In this document: positions 1 through 9,530 of the stretch, piece after piece | How positions within the stretch are numbered: the stretch's first letter is position 1 | How the letters are laid out: each line of letters opens with the position of its first letter | Assembly (NCBI GenBank): GCA_905221605.1 | Contig: CAJNDS010000224.1 | Location: forward strand, 1,431,559 to 1,495,558 | Reading direction: 5' to 3' | From: Symbiodinium natans | Taxonomy: Eukaryota; Sar; Dinophyceae; Suessiales; Symbiodiniaceae | DNA length: 64,000 bases | Position numbers and translations under genes: made by a program | Notes under the pieces: model-generated | The model's input: the letters and a program-made list of their open reading frames with translations, nothing else | What the model was told of the DNA's origin: nothing | Database searches by the model: none

Positions 1-511
1 ACGGGTGCACACAGATCCCTAACTCCCTAACTGGTCCGCGTAAATGGAAATCGGGGGATCAGGTAGGCTAGGGTTGATAGGGTTATAGGGTTTAGGGGTT
101 TGTAGGATTTACAGGGGATAGAGTTCACAGGATTTAGGGCTTAGGCTTTAGGAATCACACTTCAAGCGAGGCCAATTCAAGGATGAGGGTTTATTGGTTT
201 TAGGGTCAAGGGTAAGAACTGGTGACTTGGAGGTACCCATTGACCTAGATGAGAGGCCCGTTTGCCTATGGTAGGGCGGACCGTGACGGCCAGGCTTTGT
301 AAGCGGATGAAAGGCGGCCAACATGTCTAGCTACTGTAAAGGTTTTTGTTCAAGGGGCTTAAGGAGGGACCCACCCTTATAAGGGACCTCAGGGGTTAGT
401 TAGGGGTTATTTGGGGGCTACTTAGGTGTATAGGGATAGGGGTTATCTAGGGCAATGAGATTAAGGGTCCCTTCTAGGGTCTCTCCTTTTACCCCGACGG
501 CCCAATGTCAG

Positions 512-734
512 TGCAAACGACCTCCTCGGCGAGGGCATCTGCAGGAAGAAGGCGCAGCACTCCATCGACCGCGGGATATTCTACGTCTGGGCCAACAAGA
601 TTGGCACCCTGCAAGTCGCCGGCAACTACGCGCCGTGCTGGACCTCTGCGACCAGCACCTACCAAGTGCTCGGAAAGTGGCCTGACACTCTGTGGAAGCA
701 GCGGAAGCTGACGTCGGAGCAGTACGAGCAGTAG
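512..734 (+). CDS. Terminal exon of an unrecognised gene
   Basis: An open frame of about 73 codons runs from a possible acceptor (gtcag, ending at 511) to a TAG stop at 732-734. It has no Met start, so it should be the last exon of a gene that begins left of the window. It contains IDRGIFYVWANKIG and ends KLTSEQYEQ. It is rich in Trp, Tyr and Cys and its third codon positions are mostly G or C. I do not recognise the family. The two overlapping ORFs in other frames are shadows. Confidence 0.55.
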
Positions 735-1778
735 CCTAACAGGGACGGTAGACTTCGGGTCCGTTTTCTTTGCAAGTCTCATGCGAACTCCACAGGTTAC
801 AGACATATCCACCGTGGTTGGATCCCCTATAGTGACGTGCTACGTACGGATCTAGGGTCCTAAGTTAACATATTCTAAACCTAATGGTGTGGCAAGCTCT
901 CTTGAGATGTCAAGGAACTGCCAGAACCAGCCTTTCACTTTGGCCACGGTCTTTCCTACACCAACTTCGAGCCACTGGGCGTAGGGGGCTTTTGCAGATA
1001 TCGGGTTTATGGGGCTCAGTGGGGGTTGGGCTTTCAGCGCCGCAGTCCGAGGGTGGGTGTGTGCAGTTTCGGTTTCTTTAGTAACTGCCTGCAAGAGTTC
1101 TTAAGAGTGCTTCCGGCAACCAGGTTTTGTGTCTGTATGGTATTTTAAGAGGAACCTCGTAGCAGCAGTGATCTTTGGCAAGGAATGGAGGACGAGCGGA
1201 CATTATCGGCAACGCAGTAGAATTGCAAGCAAGAGCATGTTGGCTTTGCGAATGCACTTGCTAATCTGCTTGGGCTGCTATCCGTAGCATAGGAAAGTGA
1301 GCTGCTTGTGACTGGTGCCCTCCCGATTGCTGTGAAGCCTTCCCGCAATCAGGGGTTACACAACACGTCAGCTGGCTCGAAGGCAGAAACCCTAAGCCCT
1401 CAACCCCTGAGCACTTCAAGCCCTAAATCCTCAACCCCTCAGGTACAGAGGGTTTATATACCCCCTTAACCCTTGAGACCTTAAACCCTAAATCCTCAAT
1501 CCTCAGGTATACCAACTTCCAGGCGCCCCGACCTTCGAAGTATCAGCTCGGTAGCAGTGTTGGACACAAGTTGAGGGCTTGGCGAGGTGAGGGTCTTTGG
1601 TCCAACAGCCTTTGTCAACTAAGAGTCCTTCACTGGAGCCGAATAGGGTTCTGGTGATGAGCGCTCCGGGCTTAGGGTTTTGGCTTTTTTTGGCTGGGGG
1701 AAGGGGGTAGTGCGCTTTAAAAGTTATGAGTTGGGCTTAAGACACCCCTTTGACCAGACGGTGGAATAGCAGAGAGAC

Positions 1779-1780
<2 letters not shown>
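735..1780. other. No gene recognised
   Basis: This 1-kb stretch holds scattered degenerate TTTAGGG/CCCTAAA-like words (1385-1500) and open frames on both strands that show neither codon bias nor a recognisable motif. I see no supported gene. Confidence 0.4.
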
Positions 1781-1782
<2 letters not shown>

Positions 1783-1870
<88 letters not shown>

Positions 1871-2443
1871 GGAGAGAGGGAGGGAGAGAGGGAGGGAGGG
1901 AGGGAGGGAGGGGAGGAGGGAGCGCGGGAGAGCGGGAGAGAGGGAGGAGAGGAGCGAGAGAGGGAGGGAGGGAGGGAGAGGGGAGGAGGGCGGGAGGAGG
2001 GCGTAAGGGAGAGAGGGGGAGTGGACAGCGGAGAGCGGGAGAGGGGAGAGAGGGAGAGAGGAGAGAGGGATGAGATGGGATGAGAGAGGCGGGAGAGGGG
2101 GAGAGAGGGAGAGGAGGGAGGAGAGGGAGAGAGGGATGGAGAGGGAGAGGAGGGAGAGAGGGACGAGAGGGCGAGAGGGGGAGAGGAGAGAGGGAGGAGA
2201 GGGAGAGAGGGAGAGAGGGACTGAGGGGGAGAGAGGAAGGGGGGGGGGGGGGGGGGGAAGAGAGGGAGAGAGGGAGAGACGGAGAGAGGGAGAGGGAGAG
2301 AGGGAGAGAGGAGAGAGGGAGAGAGGGAGAGAGGGAGAGAGGGAGAGAGGGAGAGAGGGAGAGAGGGAGAGAGGGAGAGAGGGAGAGAGGGAGAGAGGGC
2401 GAGAGGGCGAGAGGGCGAGAGCGCGTGTGAGAGAGAGGCAGAG
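1783..2443. repeat. GA/GGGA microsatellite tract
   Basis: About 660 bases of almost pure purine on the + strand: (GA)n up to 1862, then GGGA and GGGAGA variants, a G run near 2240-2257, and regular GGGAGA to 2400. The long Arg/Glu/Gly ORFs here are products of the repeat, not genes. Confidence 0.95.
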
Positions 2444-2586
2444 AGTGTCAGACCCTTCTTAAAGATTCAGGCCGTCAACTGCAGAAGAAGCCGATGCTAA
2501 ATTCCCAGCTCTTTGATTTCATGAGCTAAACCCTGAACCCTAAACCCTAAACCCTGAACTACCCCAAACGCTACCTCTTCGGGCAG

Positions 2587-2685
2587 GTTCGGCTGAAGTC
2601 GCGTGATGCCGCAGATGCCGCGGCTGCAGCAGAAGCGACGGTGGAGGCTCTGAACTCCCTAAGCCCTGAGCATCAGGCCTTATGA
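2587..2685 (+). CDS. Candidate exon, Ala-rich helix
   Basis: After a GGGCAG acceptor the frame reads VRLKSRDAADAAAAAEATVE and stays open to a TGA at 2683-2685. CCCTAAA words lie upstream (2530-2560) and TTTAGGG words downstream (2697-2730), the pattern seen around most exons here. It could instead end at a GC donor near 2653. The product is unknown; composition suggests an alanine-rich helix. Confidence 0.4.
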   Translation, partial: VRLKSRDAADAAAAAEATVEALNSLSPEHQAL

Positions 2686-3233
2686 GCAGGGTTTGGGGTT
2701 TAGGGTTTAGGGTTCAGGGTTTAGGGTCTACTTGTTCATGGACAGCATGAACAGGGAACTCACAAGTCTGCACACGGGAGGGTGTAGGGTTCAGGGTCTA
2801 GGGCTCAGGGTTGTCCGCAAAACCGAAGGAAGCCCGCAATCCTTTTAGGGCCTTCCGGTTCTTAAGGGCTTTGATTCAGGGTTAGCAAGTTTACAATGCT
2901 TGTGAGGGTTAGCCGGCACCGAATCAAGGGTTCTTTCCCTAAACCCTAAACCCTAAACCCTAAACCCCAAACCCCTAAGGGTTAAAATTTCGTGACCAGA
3001 GGCCACCAGGCTTTTTGGGCTACTGTGAGCCTCAGGGATAATGGACGCCCGGACCCGTGAGCTGCGGCAGCAAAAAACCTGAACCCCAAAAACCCTTAAA
3101 CCCCCAAACCTCTATGTCCCCCAAAAAACTAGACCCTAAATCTGCAACCCTAAAGCCTCCTTATCATGAAATCCCCAAAAACTAAACCTTAAATCTGCAA
3201 CCCTAAAGCCTCCTTATCATGATAAACAATCAG

Positions 3234-3291
3234 GTGAAGAACATCGGGGACTTCCCCAGCGCCGAGGTGGTTCAGGCCTTGACCTTTTCGG
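3234..3291 (+). CDS. Candidate exon, unknown protein
   Basis: Between acceptor ATCAG and donor G|GTTTTTG the frame reads VKNIGDFPSAEVVQALTFS. The ending LTFS recurs in the candidate exon at 41559-41624. The exon would end in phase 1. It is flanked by CCCTAAA-type words upstream. Confidence 0.45.
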
Positions 3292-3442
3292 GTTTTTGTT
3301 TTGGGTTGTGGTGGGAGGGTTCAGGGCTCTAACCCAGGGCGTTTCTAGGTTTGGGGTCTATAGGGTGTTGGCTTTGGGGCTTAGGGCGCTTTCGGGCCCT
3401 AAGCCCTAAACCCTAAACCAAATATCTTCTGGAAGTTGGCAG

Positions 3443-3552
3443 GTCTACGCCCTGGCTTCCAACGTGCCCCGCGCACTGCGGGCATTCCGGCGCACGGGCA
3501 TTCTGGCGCCGGGCGAGAGCAGCAAGGCCGCCGGCTTCCGACTTGGAGTCTG
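3443..3552 (+). CDS. Candidate exon, unknown protein
   Basis: Acceptor TTGGCAG|GT. The frame reads VYALASNVPRALRAF and continues basic and Ala-rich to a possible donor at 3553 (GTCTAGG). Third positions are strongly G/C. The phase does not join cleanly to the exon at 3234-3291, so one boundary is probably wrong. Confidence 0.45.
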
Positions 3553-4073
3553 GTCTAGGGCCTGGAGGTTGAAGCGTAAGCCCTGTGGCCCTATCATCCT
3601 CTATGACCCTGTAGCACAAAACTCTATAGCCCTATAAACCCTAAGTTGGGGGAGGGTGGGGGGCTTGGGCGTCTGGAGGACTTTGTCTTCAGAGGCAGTT
3701 CATGGCTCGGTCGAGGGGCGCTTTCAAAGAGCTTTCGGCCCCGGGGCCTCTCTTGGTTGAGAGTTTCACGTTTACAGCTTCATTTTGAGGGTCTATCACC
3801 CAAAAGTATAGCCAGAATTAGGGTACTCAAGAGGCTTGAGTCTGGGTTATGACTACAGCTATACTCGGGGTATAGGTTTGCAAGTACACTGGCAAGGGCT
3901 GCTAGAAGGTGTCAGGGTTCGTTCCAAGCAGGTGTTGAAAAGCCCCGAAGGTTGTAGATACCCTACCAAGACCACCAGCTATACAAAAACGTGAACCTCC
4001 AAACGATCGGGTTCAGTACTTAGGGTTCACCTTAAACCCTAAACCCTAAACCCTAAACCCCAAACCCTGGCAG

Positions 4074-4140
4074 GTGTCGATGCCGCTCTGCGAACGCGCT
4101 CTCGGAGCCTTCTACGACGAGAGCCTAGGCACACTCCAGG
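4074..4140 (+). CDS. Candidate exon, unknown protein
   Basis: CCCTAAA array, then CTGGCAG|GTG. The frame reads VSMPLCERALGAFYDESLG and reaches a GTCTAAG donor at 4141. It is followed by more CCCTAAA rather than TTTAGGG, so it departs from the usual flanking pattern. Confidence 0.45.
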
Positions 4141-4426
4141 GTCTAAGTAGACAGGAGCCTTTATACCCTGAATCCTAAACCCTAAACCCTAAACCCTAAA
4201 CCCTTCAACAATTGAAACGACCTGGGGTTCTTTATGCACGGTAAACAGGGCAGGGCCTGAAGGTCACTCTGGGTAGTTGCAAGATCGGTGAACCCTGCGC
4301 ACCAAAACCTTGTAATCATGAGGAACCCAGGAGGGGATGGCAGGATTTGTACATCTTCTGGCCTTGTTTAGGCTTGTTGAGCTCGAGTGATGACCCGAAA
4401 GCCGAAACCCCAAACTCTAAACCTAA

Positions 4427-4855
4427 ACCCTAAGCCCTAAGCCCTAAGCCCTAAGCCCTAAACCCTAAACCCTAAACCCTAAACCCTAAACCCTAAACCC
4501 TAAACCCTAAACCCTAAACCCTAAACCCTACCCCAACCCCTGAAGTACCCATGAGGGCCACCCGTGTCGGTCCCGCCTCCAGCTGCACTTCGCTTCCCTA
4601 AACCCTAAACCCTACCACGTTACCTTGATTTTGGGCAGGCAGGTGGCAGCCTCCGGCTCAGGGAAGCGAAGTGCAGCTGGAGGCGGGTCTGGAGCACCGA
4701 CACGGGTGCCCCTCATGGGTACTTCAGGGGTTAGGGTAGTGGGTTTAGGGTTTAGGGTTTAGGGTTTAGGGTTTAGGGTTTAGGGTTTAGGGTTTAGGGT
4801 TTAGGGTTTAGGGTTTAGGGTTTAGGGGTTTAGGGTTGAGGGTTTAGGGTTACAC
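4427..4855. repeat. Large palindrome bounded by telomere-like arrays
   Basis: A CCCTAAA array (4427-4532) leads into a left arm (about 4533-4600). The right arm (about 4655-4740) is its reverse complement with small gaps and leads into a TTTAGGG array (4742-4850). The arms share the reverse-complement pair CTGCACTTCGCTTCCCT / AGGGAAGCGAAGTGCAG. The right arm carries an exon-like stretch after GGGCAGGCAG. A third partial copy follows at 4852-4900. Confidence 0.8.
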
Positions 4856-5249
4856 CGACATGGGTGCCCCTCCTGGGTATTTCAGGGGTCAGGGTTTAGG
4901 GGTTAGGGTTTAGACTTACTTTCAGGTTCATGAGCTGGTGTCAGGTAACCATGGATACAGGCTTATTCAGGGTGCTTCTCACTCTACTTCTAGCTACCCA
5001 TAAAACTTCAAGGAAATCTTCAACGCTTTAAAAGCCATGTGCTAGCCTTGAACCCTATTCCTAACGCCCTGAACCCAAAATGACAGACAGCAGGTATGCG
5101 GGGTTTTGAGGTTTCTGATCTCTGGGAAACGCATGACAGCTTCGAGGGTTTCTTGAAGAGTGCCGAAGCCCAAGAATTGCTGAAACCCTGAACAAAAGCC
5201 TTGCGAACACTTAGGTAGGTAGGCTTTTGGGACATGTTATGCTTCTTGA

Positions 5250-5312
5250 GTTTAAGAGGATCATATTCAGGGATATTTTTCAGAGGGTTTTAGGGCTCAT
5301 CCTAGGTATAAA
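5250..5312 (+). mobile_element. Short interspersed element, AGAGGATCAT family
   Basis: Shares AAGAGGATCATATTCAGG, then CAGAGGGTTT, then CATCCTAGGTAT with 57008-57058, and in weaker form with 15342-15405. The ends are not resolved. Confidence 0.45.
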
Positions 5313-5341
5313 CCTCCCCCCCCCCCCCCCCCCCCCCCCCG
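5307..5341. repeat. Poly-C tract
   Basis: Run of about 34 C residues, followed by CCCTAAA-type words to about 5460. One of several long C or G homopolymers in the window. Confidence 0.9.
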
Positions 5342-5488
5342 CCCCAAACAGGGTTTAGGGCTACCCTAAACCCTAATCCCCCTAAACCCCCTAAACCTGG
5401 CAAACCCTTACAACCCTTAAAACCCTAAACCCTAACCCTAAACCCTAAACCCTAAACCCCCCAAACAGGGGGGCCCAACCATGTGCAG

Positions 5489-5527
5489 GTTGGCGCCTCA
5501 TCGAAGGACATTCGCCTTAGGGCGAAG
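5489..5527 (+). CDS. Candidate small exon
   Basis: Thirteen codons (VGASSKDIRLRAK) between CATGTGCAG|GT and donor GTCGTC, phase 0 at both ends, with CCCTAAA upstream (5403-5462) and TTTAGGG downstream (5572-5600). Short, so support is mostly positional. Confidence 0.35.
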
Positions 5528-5598
5528 GTCGTCCTGTAGAGTCTTGCTTAGGGTAGTGGGTACTTTCGGGTCTAGGGTTTAGGGTTTAGGGTTTAGGG

Positions 5599-5739
5599 TT
5601 GGAGGTTCAGGGTACTTACAACCCAGTTATAAGTGTAGTTATAGCCCACCTAGAAGCCCCTTAAGTGCCCTGATGGGGTTATAATTGTGTGATAAGTACA
5701 GTTATAGCTGGGTTACTAAGTACCATGAACCTCCAAGTA
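5599..5739. mobile_element. Inverted-repeat element, CTTGGAGGTT family
   Basis: Left end TTGGAGGTTCAGGGTACTTA; right end CTAAGTACCATGAACCTCCAA. Other copies at 7915, 15905, 29074, 52543 and 54478. The interior is TTATAAG-rich. ORFs that overlap it on both strands have no coding bias. Confidence 0.75.
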
Positions 5740-6413
5740 GTTATGTGGGCAGGGTATAGAAAGGTTAAAATAAGGGATCCTCTGTTCAGGGCCCATATTA
5801 AGGAGCATGTCACTGCCCCAAGAGTCTTGCTTTGTAGAAGTGCTGAGATTTTTCTGAGGAACCACGTTTCGTGTGTTGGTCCGGCTCTCCCCAAACACTT
5901 GCGACAGGTACGGCGTCTGTGTGTAGAACACACGTCGATGAAGCCTAAAACCTGAACCCATATAAATTCTACCTTCACGTTTGGGAGACGGCTGAACAGG
6001 GTGCCAGAACAAGAGCTGGCTTCGTTCCCCCTGCTTTTGATTCCAACGCGGCTGACTGCACCAGACGTCCTGGCACGGGGCTCCCTAAACCTACAAACCC
6101 TAGAAGCCCTAAACCCTTAACAGTACACCCTGCGCACACCCTACACGCCTGAAACCTCAGCCCCTAAACTCAAAGCCCTTGCCAAAAGATCGAGCTTTCA
6201 AAAGCCTAAGCCACACCCGAAGAGTCTATCTGCCTAAAGTGCTTCCTATATCGGGAACTTGGGGATCACAATTCATCATAACGTGATACACGGAGCTCTA
6301 GGGATATAACTCCCCTCCGTCCCCCCCATGTTTGCCAGGTGTTTCTGTCACCTATTGCCCTTTTTGAGCTGCTATGTGAGGCATGTAGGGTTTATTAGGG
6401 GTTTAGGGTTCAG

Positions 6414-6734
6414 GGCCCTTCTGAAAATGGCTCTGTGTGAGATTAGCGGTGACACCCCAACAGCACAGTGGATTCCGTCACCTCCTTTTGATTTTTGTGC
6501 CAGGACTCTGCTCAGCTTAGCTGCAGGAGTTCACAACGGGCGTGCCAAAGGTTGCCCTACAGGGTGGGGCCCCCTTACTATACTAACTGTAGTTAAGGGA
6601 CTTATACCCTAACTTAGGGTCCTTATAACCCAATTTAGGGCCCTTATAACTCTACTTATAACTAGGGGGCCCCACCCTGTAAAGGCCCCCATCCACAGGC
6701 TCTTGAACTCCTAGGCTGCCCACCTATACCATAG
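6414..6734 (+). CDS. Candidate two-exon stretch spliced over a mobile element
   Basis: Exon 6414-6550 contains MALCEISGDTPTAQWIP and ends HNGRAK. Exon 6685-6734 continues with PHPQALELLG to a TAG stop. The intron 6551-6684 is almost entirely the palindromic element at 6559-6681, with AAAG|GT at its left and AAAG|GC at its right. Phases agree (1 then 2 bases). I do not recognise the product. The upstream limit of the first exon is uncertain. Confidence 0.4.
6559..6681. mobile_element. Palindromic element CAGGGTGGGGCCCCC, copy 1
   Basis: About 123 bases with ends ACAGGGTGGGGCCCCCTTAC and its complement AGGGGGCCCCACCCTGT. Near-identical copies lie at 49358-49480 and 61141-61259. Confidence 0.9.
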
Positions 6735-7072
6735 CGCAGGTTTTCCCTTGTCTTAGCAGGGAGCAGGTTTGAACTCTTCTTTTTTTGTCTTACCCTTTCT
6801 CCCTACAAAATCCTTATAAAGCCATAAAGAATGTACCCCAGTTCAGCAGAAAAAAGGAAGGTGCTGTGTTCATGCTTCCGTTGCTCGGGAACCTAGAAAT
6901 GGCTCAGGCCTTTTCTCATACGCCTCCTCCCCCTCGCCCCAATCCCCTGCAGCTGAGATACGCTTACCTTATAAAATGTATTTTGGAAACCCGAAGCCCT
7001 AAACCCACCCTAAACCCTAAATTCTAAACCCTAAGCCCTAAACCCTAAACCCTAAACCCTAGGCCCAGGCAG

Positions 7073-7207
7073 GTTCAGGCCCTTGAGAATGGTGGCCCGG
7101 CAGAGCAGCTGTTCACTGCCTGGCTGAGCTGGCTCAGCCGGGACGCGCTTTGGGCTGAGTTGAACAAGAGCCCTCCTGAGCTCAACAGCCATAAAGAAGC
7201 ACCCTAA
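7073..7207 (+). CDS. Candidate exon, unknown protein
   Basis: After CCCAGGCAG|GTT the frame reads VQALENGGPAEQLFTAW and stays open to TAA at 7205-7207, inside the next CCCTAAA array. A Trp-rich middle follows (LSWLSRDALWAELN). The true 3' edge is not clear. Confidence 0.45.
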   Translation, partial: VQALENGGPAEQLFTAWLSWLSRDALWAELNKSPPELNSHKEAP

Positions 7208-7283
7208 ACCCTAAACCCTAAACCCTAAACCCTAAACCCTAAACCCTAAACCCTAAACCCTAAACCCTAAACCCTAAACCCTC
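7201..7283. repeat. CCCTAAA array
   Basis: About twelve perfect copies of the 7-mer leading directly into the acceptor of the exon at 7286. Confidence 0.97.
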
Positions 7284-7285
7284 AG

Positions 7286-7424
7286 CGGGCTTTTGTCAGA
7301 CCCATCGAGCCCCAATCTAGTGCTGGGTGCAGCTTTTGAGAGGGTCCTGCGAAGGCAAGACCCCCGCCTCCCAGCAGAGAACGCCCTGGCAGCAGCGAAG
7401 CAGCTCTGTGAAGTCGGACTGGGG
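7286..7424 (+). CDS. Candidate exon, helical Ala/Leu-rich
   Basis: The acceptor CTCAG follows a CCCTAAA array; the donor is G|GTTTGGG. The frame reads SDPSSPNLVLGAAFERVL and then LPAENALAAAKQLCEVG, ending in phase 0. The 46-codon length, amphipathic pattern and clean edges make this one of the better single exons. Family unknown. Confidence 0.55.
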
Positions 7425-7440
7425 GTTTGGGGATTTAGGT

Positions 7441-7580
7441 TACCCTAAACCCTAAACCCTAAACCCTAAACCCTAAACCCTAAACCCTAAACCCTAAACC
7501 CTAAACCCTAAACCCTAAACCCTAAACCCTAAACCCTAAACCCTAAACCCTAAACCCTAAACCCTAACCTAAACCCTTTA
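7441..7580. repeat. CCCTAAA array, long
   Basis: About eighteen nearly perfect CCCTAAA copies. It follows an exon, where TTTAGGG would be expected, so it presumably belongs to the acceptor side of a further exon not identified. Confidence 0.97.
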
Positions 7581-7687
7581 GGGTTGTGGGTTTAGGGCTT
7601 CAGGGGTCTTTCTGAGGGAAGCTTGGCCTCCAAAAGCCCGTGATGTTTTAGGGCTGGGGGGGGTCTAAGGGCGTGGCTGTGCGGTGG

Positions 7688-7740
7688 TAGGGTTTAGGGT
7701 TTAGGGTTTAGGGTTTAGGGCTTAGGGTTTAGGGTTTAGG
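7688..7740. repeat. TTTAGGG array
   Basis: About seven copies of the telomere-type 7-mer on the + strand. Confidence 0.95.
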
Positions 7741-7914
7741 GACGTGTTCTTGGCTGAGCCTTTTTTCAAAGTCGATCCCGGCACCTAGCTTGTATACACT
7801 TGGCCCCCGAAGTCACCATCCCAGAGGAAGTGCTTCAAAGCCCAGCTGCAATTTAGGCCCCTTGTTGAAGGATACACAGGTTCCTTTCGGTCAAGCCTCT
7901 GCGCCTCTGCGCTC

Positions 7915-8084
7915 TACTTGGAGGTTCAGGGTACCTGTTGCCCAATTCTAATTTTGCAGCCATACCCCACTTATAAGCCCCTTCCGTACCCGAATATGGT
8001 GATAATTGGGGTATAAGTACAGCTATAACCCCTGGTTCTTAGTAGGGAATGAGGGAATGAGGGCCCTATATAATCCCTTAAAGG

Positions 8085-8120
<36 letters not shown>

Positions 8121-8180
8121 CCCTCATTCCCTCATTCCCTATTAAGAACCAGGCAGATAGTTAGTTGGGTTACTACCTCC
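7915..8180. mobile_element. CTTGGAGGTT element interrupted by a second palindrome
   Basis: Left end CTACTTGGAGGTTCAGGGTA; right end GGGTTACTACCTCCAAGT. The middle (about 8032-8145) is a separate palindrome, GGGAATGAGGGCCCTATATA against its complement, around a (TA)n loop. It reads as one element inserted in another. Confidence 0.7.
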
Positions 8181-8213
8181 AAGTGGATGCCTAGTGTGCA
8201 GCTTGCGCAGCAG

Positions 8214-8564
8214 GTGAGAGTTTACGAGGTCATGCAGGAGGACCGGATGATTTCGGCTGGTTTAGGGTTTAGAGTTTCGGGCTCAGGGTTTAGGGTCTAG
8301 GGTTTAGGGTGTGGGGTTGTTTGGAGCATATTCATTTAGAGCTTCAGAGACTTCCGCCGTTTGATAGACCGGACGACTCTGTTGGTCAAGAAGACAGAGA
8401 ACCGGAAGCTTGACAACCTAGTGGGTAAGGGCTACCGCTATCAACGGCTCGAATACGAAGGCACGCCGCTCCAGATGCAAGACCTCGTGGCATGCGCCTT
8501 TGTCATTCCAGGCAACATGTCACAAGGGATCGAAGAGACCTTCTCCATGGCTCCCCTGACGTGA
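8214..8564 (+). CDS. Last two exons of an unknown gene
   Basis: Exon 8214-8259 (VRVYEVMQEDRMISA) starts after GCGCAGCAG|GT and ends at G|GTTTAGGG in phase 1. Exon 8350-8564 starts after CAGAG and completes an Asp codon; it contains TENRKLDNLVGKGYRYQRLE and ends at TGA. The first exon is a paralogue of 48792-48832 (VRIYKVSEEDFLTR), the YxV part of the shared module. The second exon, about 70 residues, is the longest uninterrupted piece in this region; I do not recognise it. Confidence 0.6.
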
Positions 8565-8584
8565 AGCCATATGAGGTGCCAGGC

Positions 8585-8698
8585 ATCATTGGGCAAACCC
8601 TAAACCCTAAACCCTAATCCCTAAACCCTAAACCCTAAACCCTAAACCCTAAACCCTGAACCCTAAACCCTAAACCCTAAACCCTAAACCCTAAACCC
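8585..8698. repeat. CCCTAAA array
   Basis: About sixteen copies, a few with single-base variants, directly after the stop codon of the preceding gene. Confidence 0.95.
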
Positions 8699-8787
8699 CA
8701 GCAACAGCAGAGTCGCGACTTCTACCAGGCGCCTCGAAGGCCCCAAGCCCTAAACCTCATCCCTAAACCTTGAGCCCTTAATTAACC

Positions 8788-8895
8788 CTAAGAGTCCATG
8801 TACCTATATAGTACATATTCGGGCCCTAAAGCTACCATATGGGAACCCCTTTAAGCCCCCAAGTATATACTATATGGGTACATGGACCCTTAGGG
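8788..8895. mobile_element. Inverted-repeat element, CCATGTACC family
   Basis: Ends AGAGTCCATGTACCTATATA and TATGGGTACATGGACCCTTA; inner GGGCCCTAAAGCTACCATAT. Other copies at 10410, 12556, 13903, 18901, 23831, 36300, 38932 and 47042. Confidence 0.8.
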
Positions 8896-9480
8896 TAACC
8901 TTCATCCCTGGACCTTTACCCTGAGGATCTGGGACCAAGAGTCGGCTCTGTTCTCTTTTTTTTTTTTTTTTGGGGGGGGGGGGTTGGGTTCCCTTATTCC
9001 TTTGAACCAAAGAAAGGGTACCTTTTTTTCTACCTAGGTTATTGTAAACAAGGGGGTAAGGGACCATACCAAAGGCCCGTCGGGGTATCAACGTTGCACT
9101 TTAGGGGCTATAGCGTTTAGGATGGCAGAAGAACTGTACGTTTAGGGTACAGAGGATTACCCAGCGTTGGACCTCCTATGGCTCTGTCACTCCAAACCGA
9201 CAGAGACTCCACACCTGAAGTTGTCGACAAATGCTGTTTAAGCCACATGAGGGTGTTGGTAGCAGCATCTCTATACAACTAGCCCTAAGCCCTAAATCCT
9301 AAACCCGAAATCCTAAACCCTAGCTCCTAAACCCGGAACCCTAAACCCTAAACCCCCGAAGCTTCCGGAAGAAACCTCACAACTCCTCTCCGGAGGACAT
9401 GGAAATACTCTTTTGTGTGTGTGGGCACGTTAATTCCAAAGAAACAGCAAAACTTATAGCTTTTGGCAGGGTTCCAAGTT
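8896..9480. other. No gene recognised
   Basis: Apart from the element at 8935-9046 and degenerate CCCTAAA words (9283-9360), I see nothing supportable. Confidence 0.4.
8935..9046. mobile_element. Element of the GTAGGCCCTTATTCC family
   Basis: Carries AGAGTCGGCTCTGTTCTC at the left, a T run fused to a G run in the middle, and CCTAGGTTATTGT at the right. Other copies at 19199, 21746, 26604, 48625 and 60571. Confidence 0.55.
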
Positions 9481-9530
9481 CTGTATAGCCCTAAACCCTA
9501 AACCCTAAACCCTAAACCCTGAACCCTAAG

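Noticed and set aside
1750-2462. Long Arg/Glu/Gly open frames
   Set aside because: Products of the GA microsatellite; open in several frames at once and with no unique sequence.
5679-6012. Three overlapping ORFs of 88-99 codons
   Set aside because: They overlap on both strands, start inside an inverted-repeat element and show no codon bias or motif.
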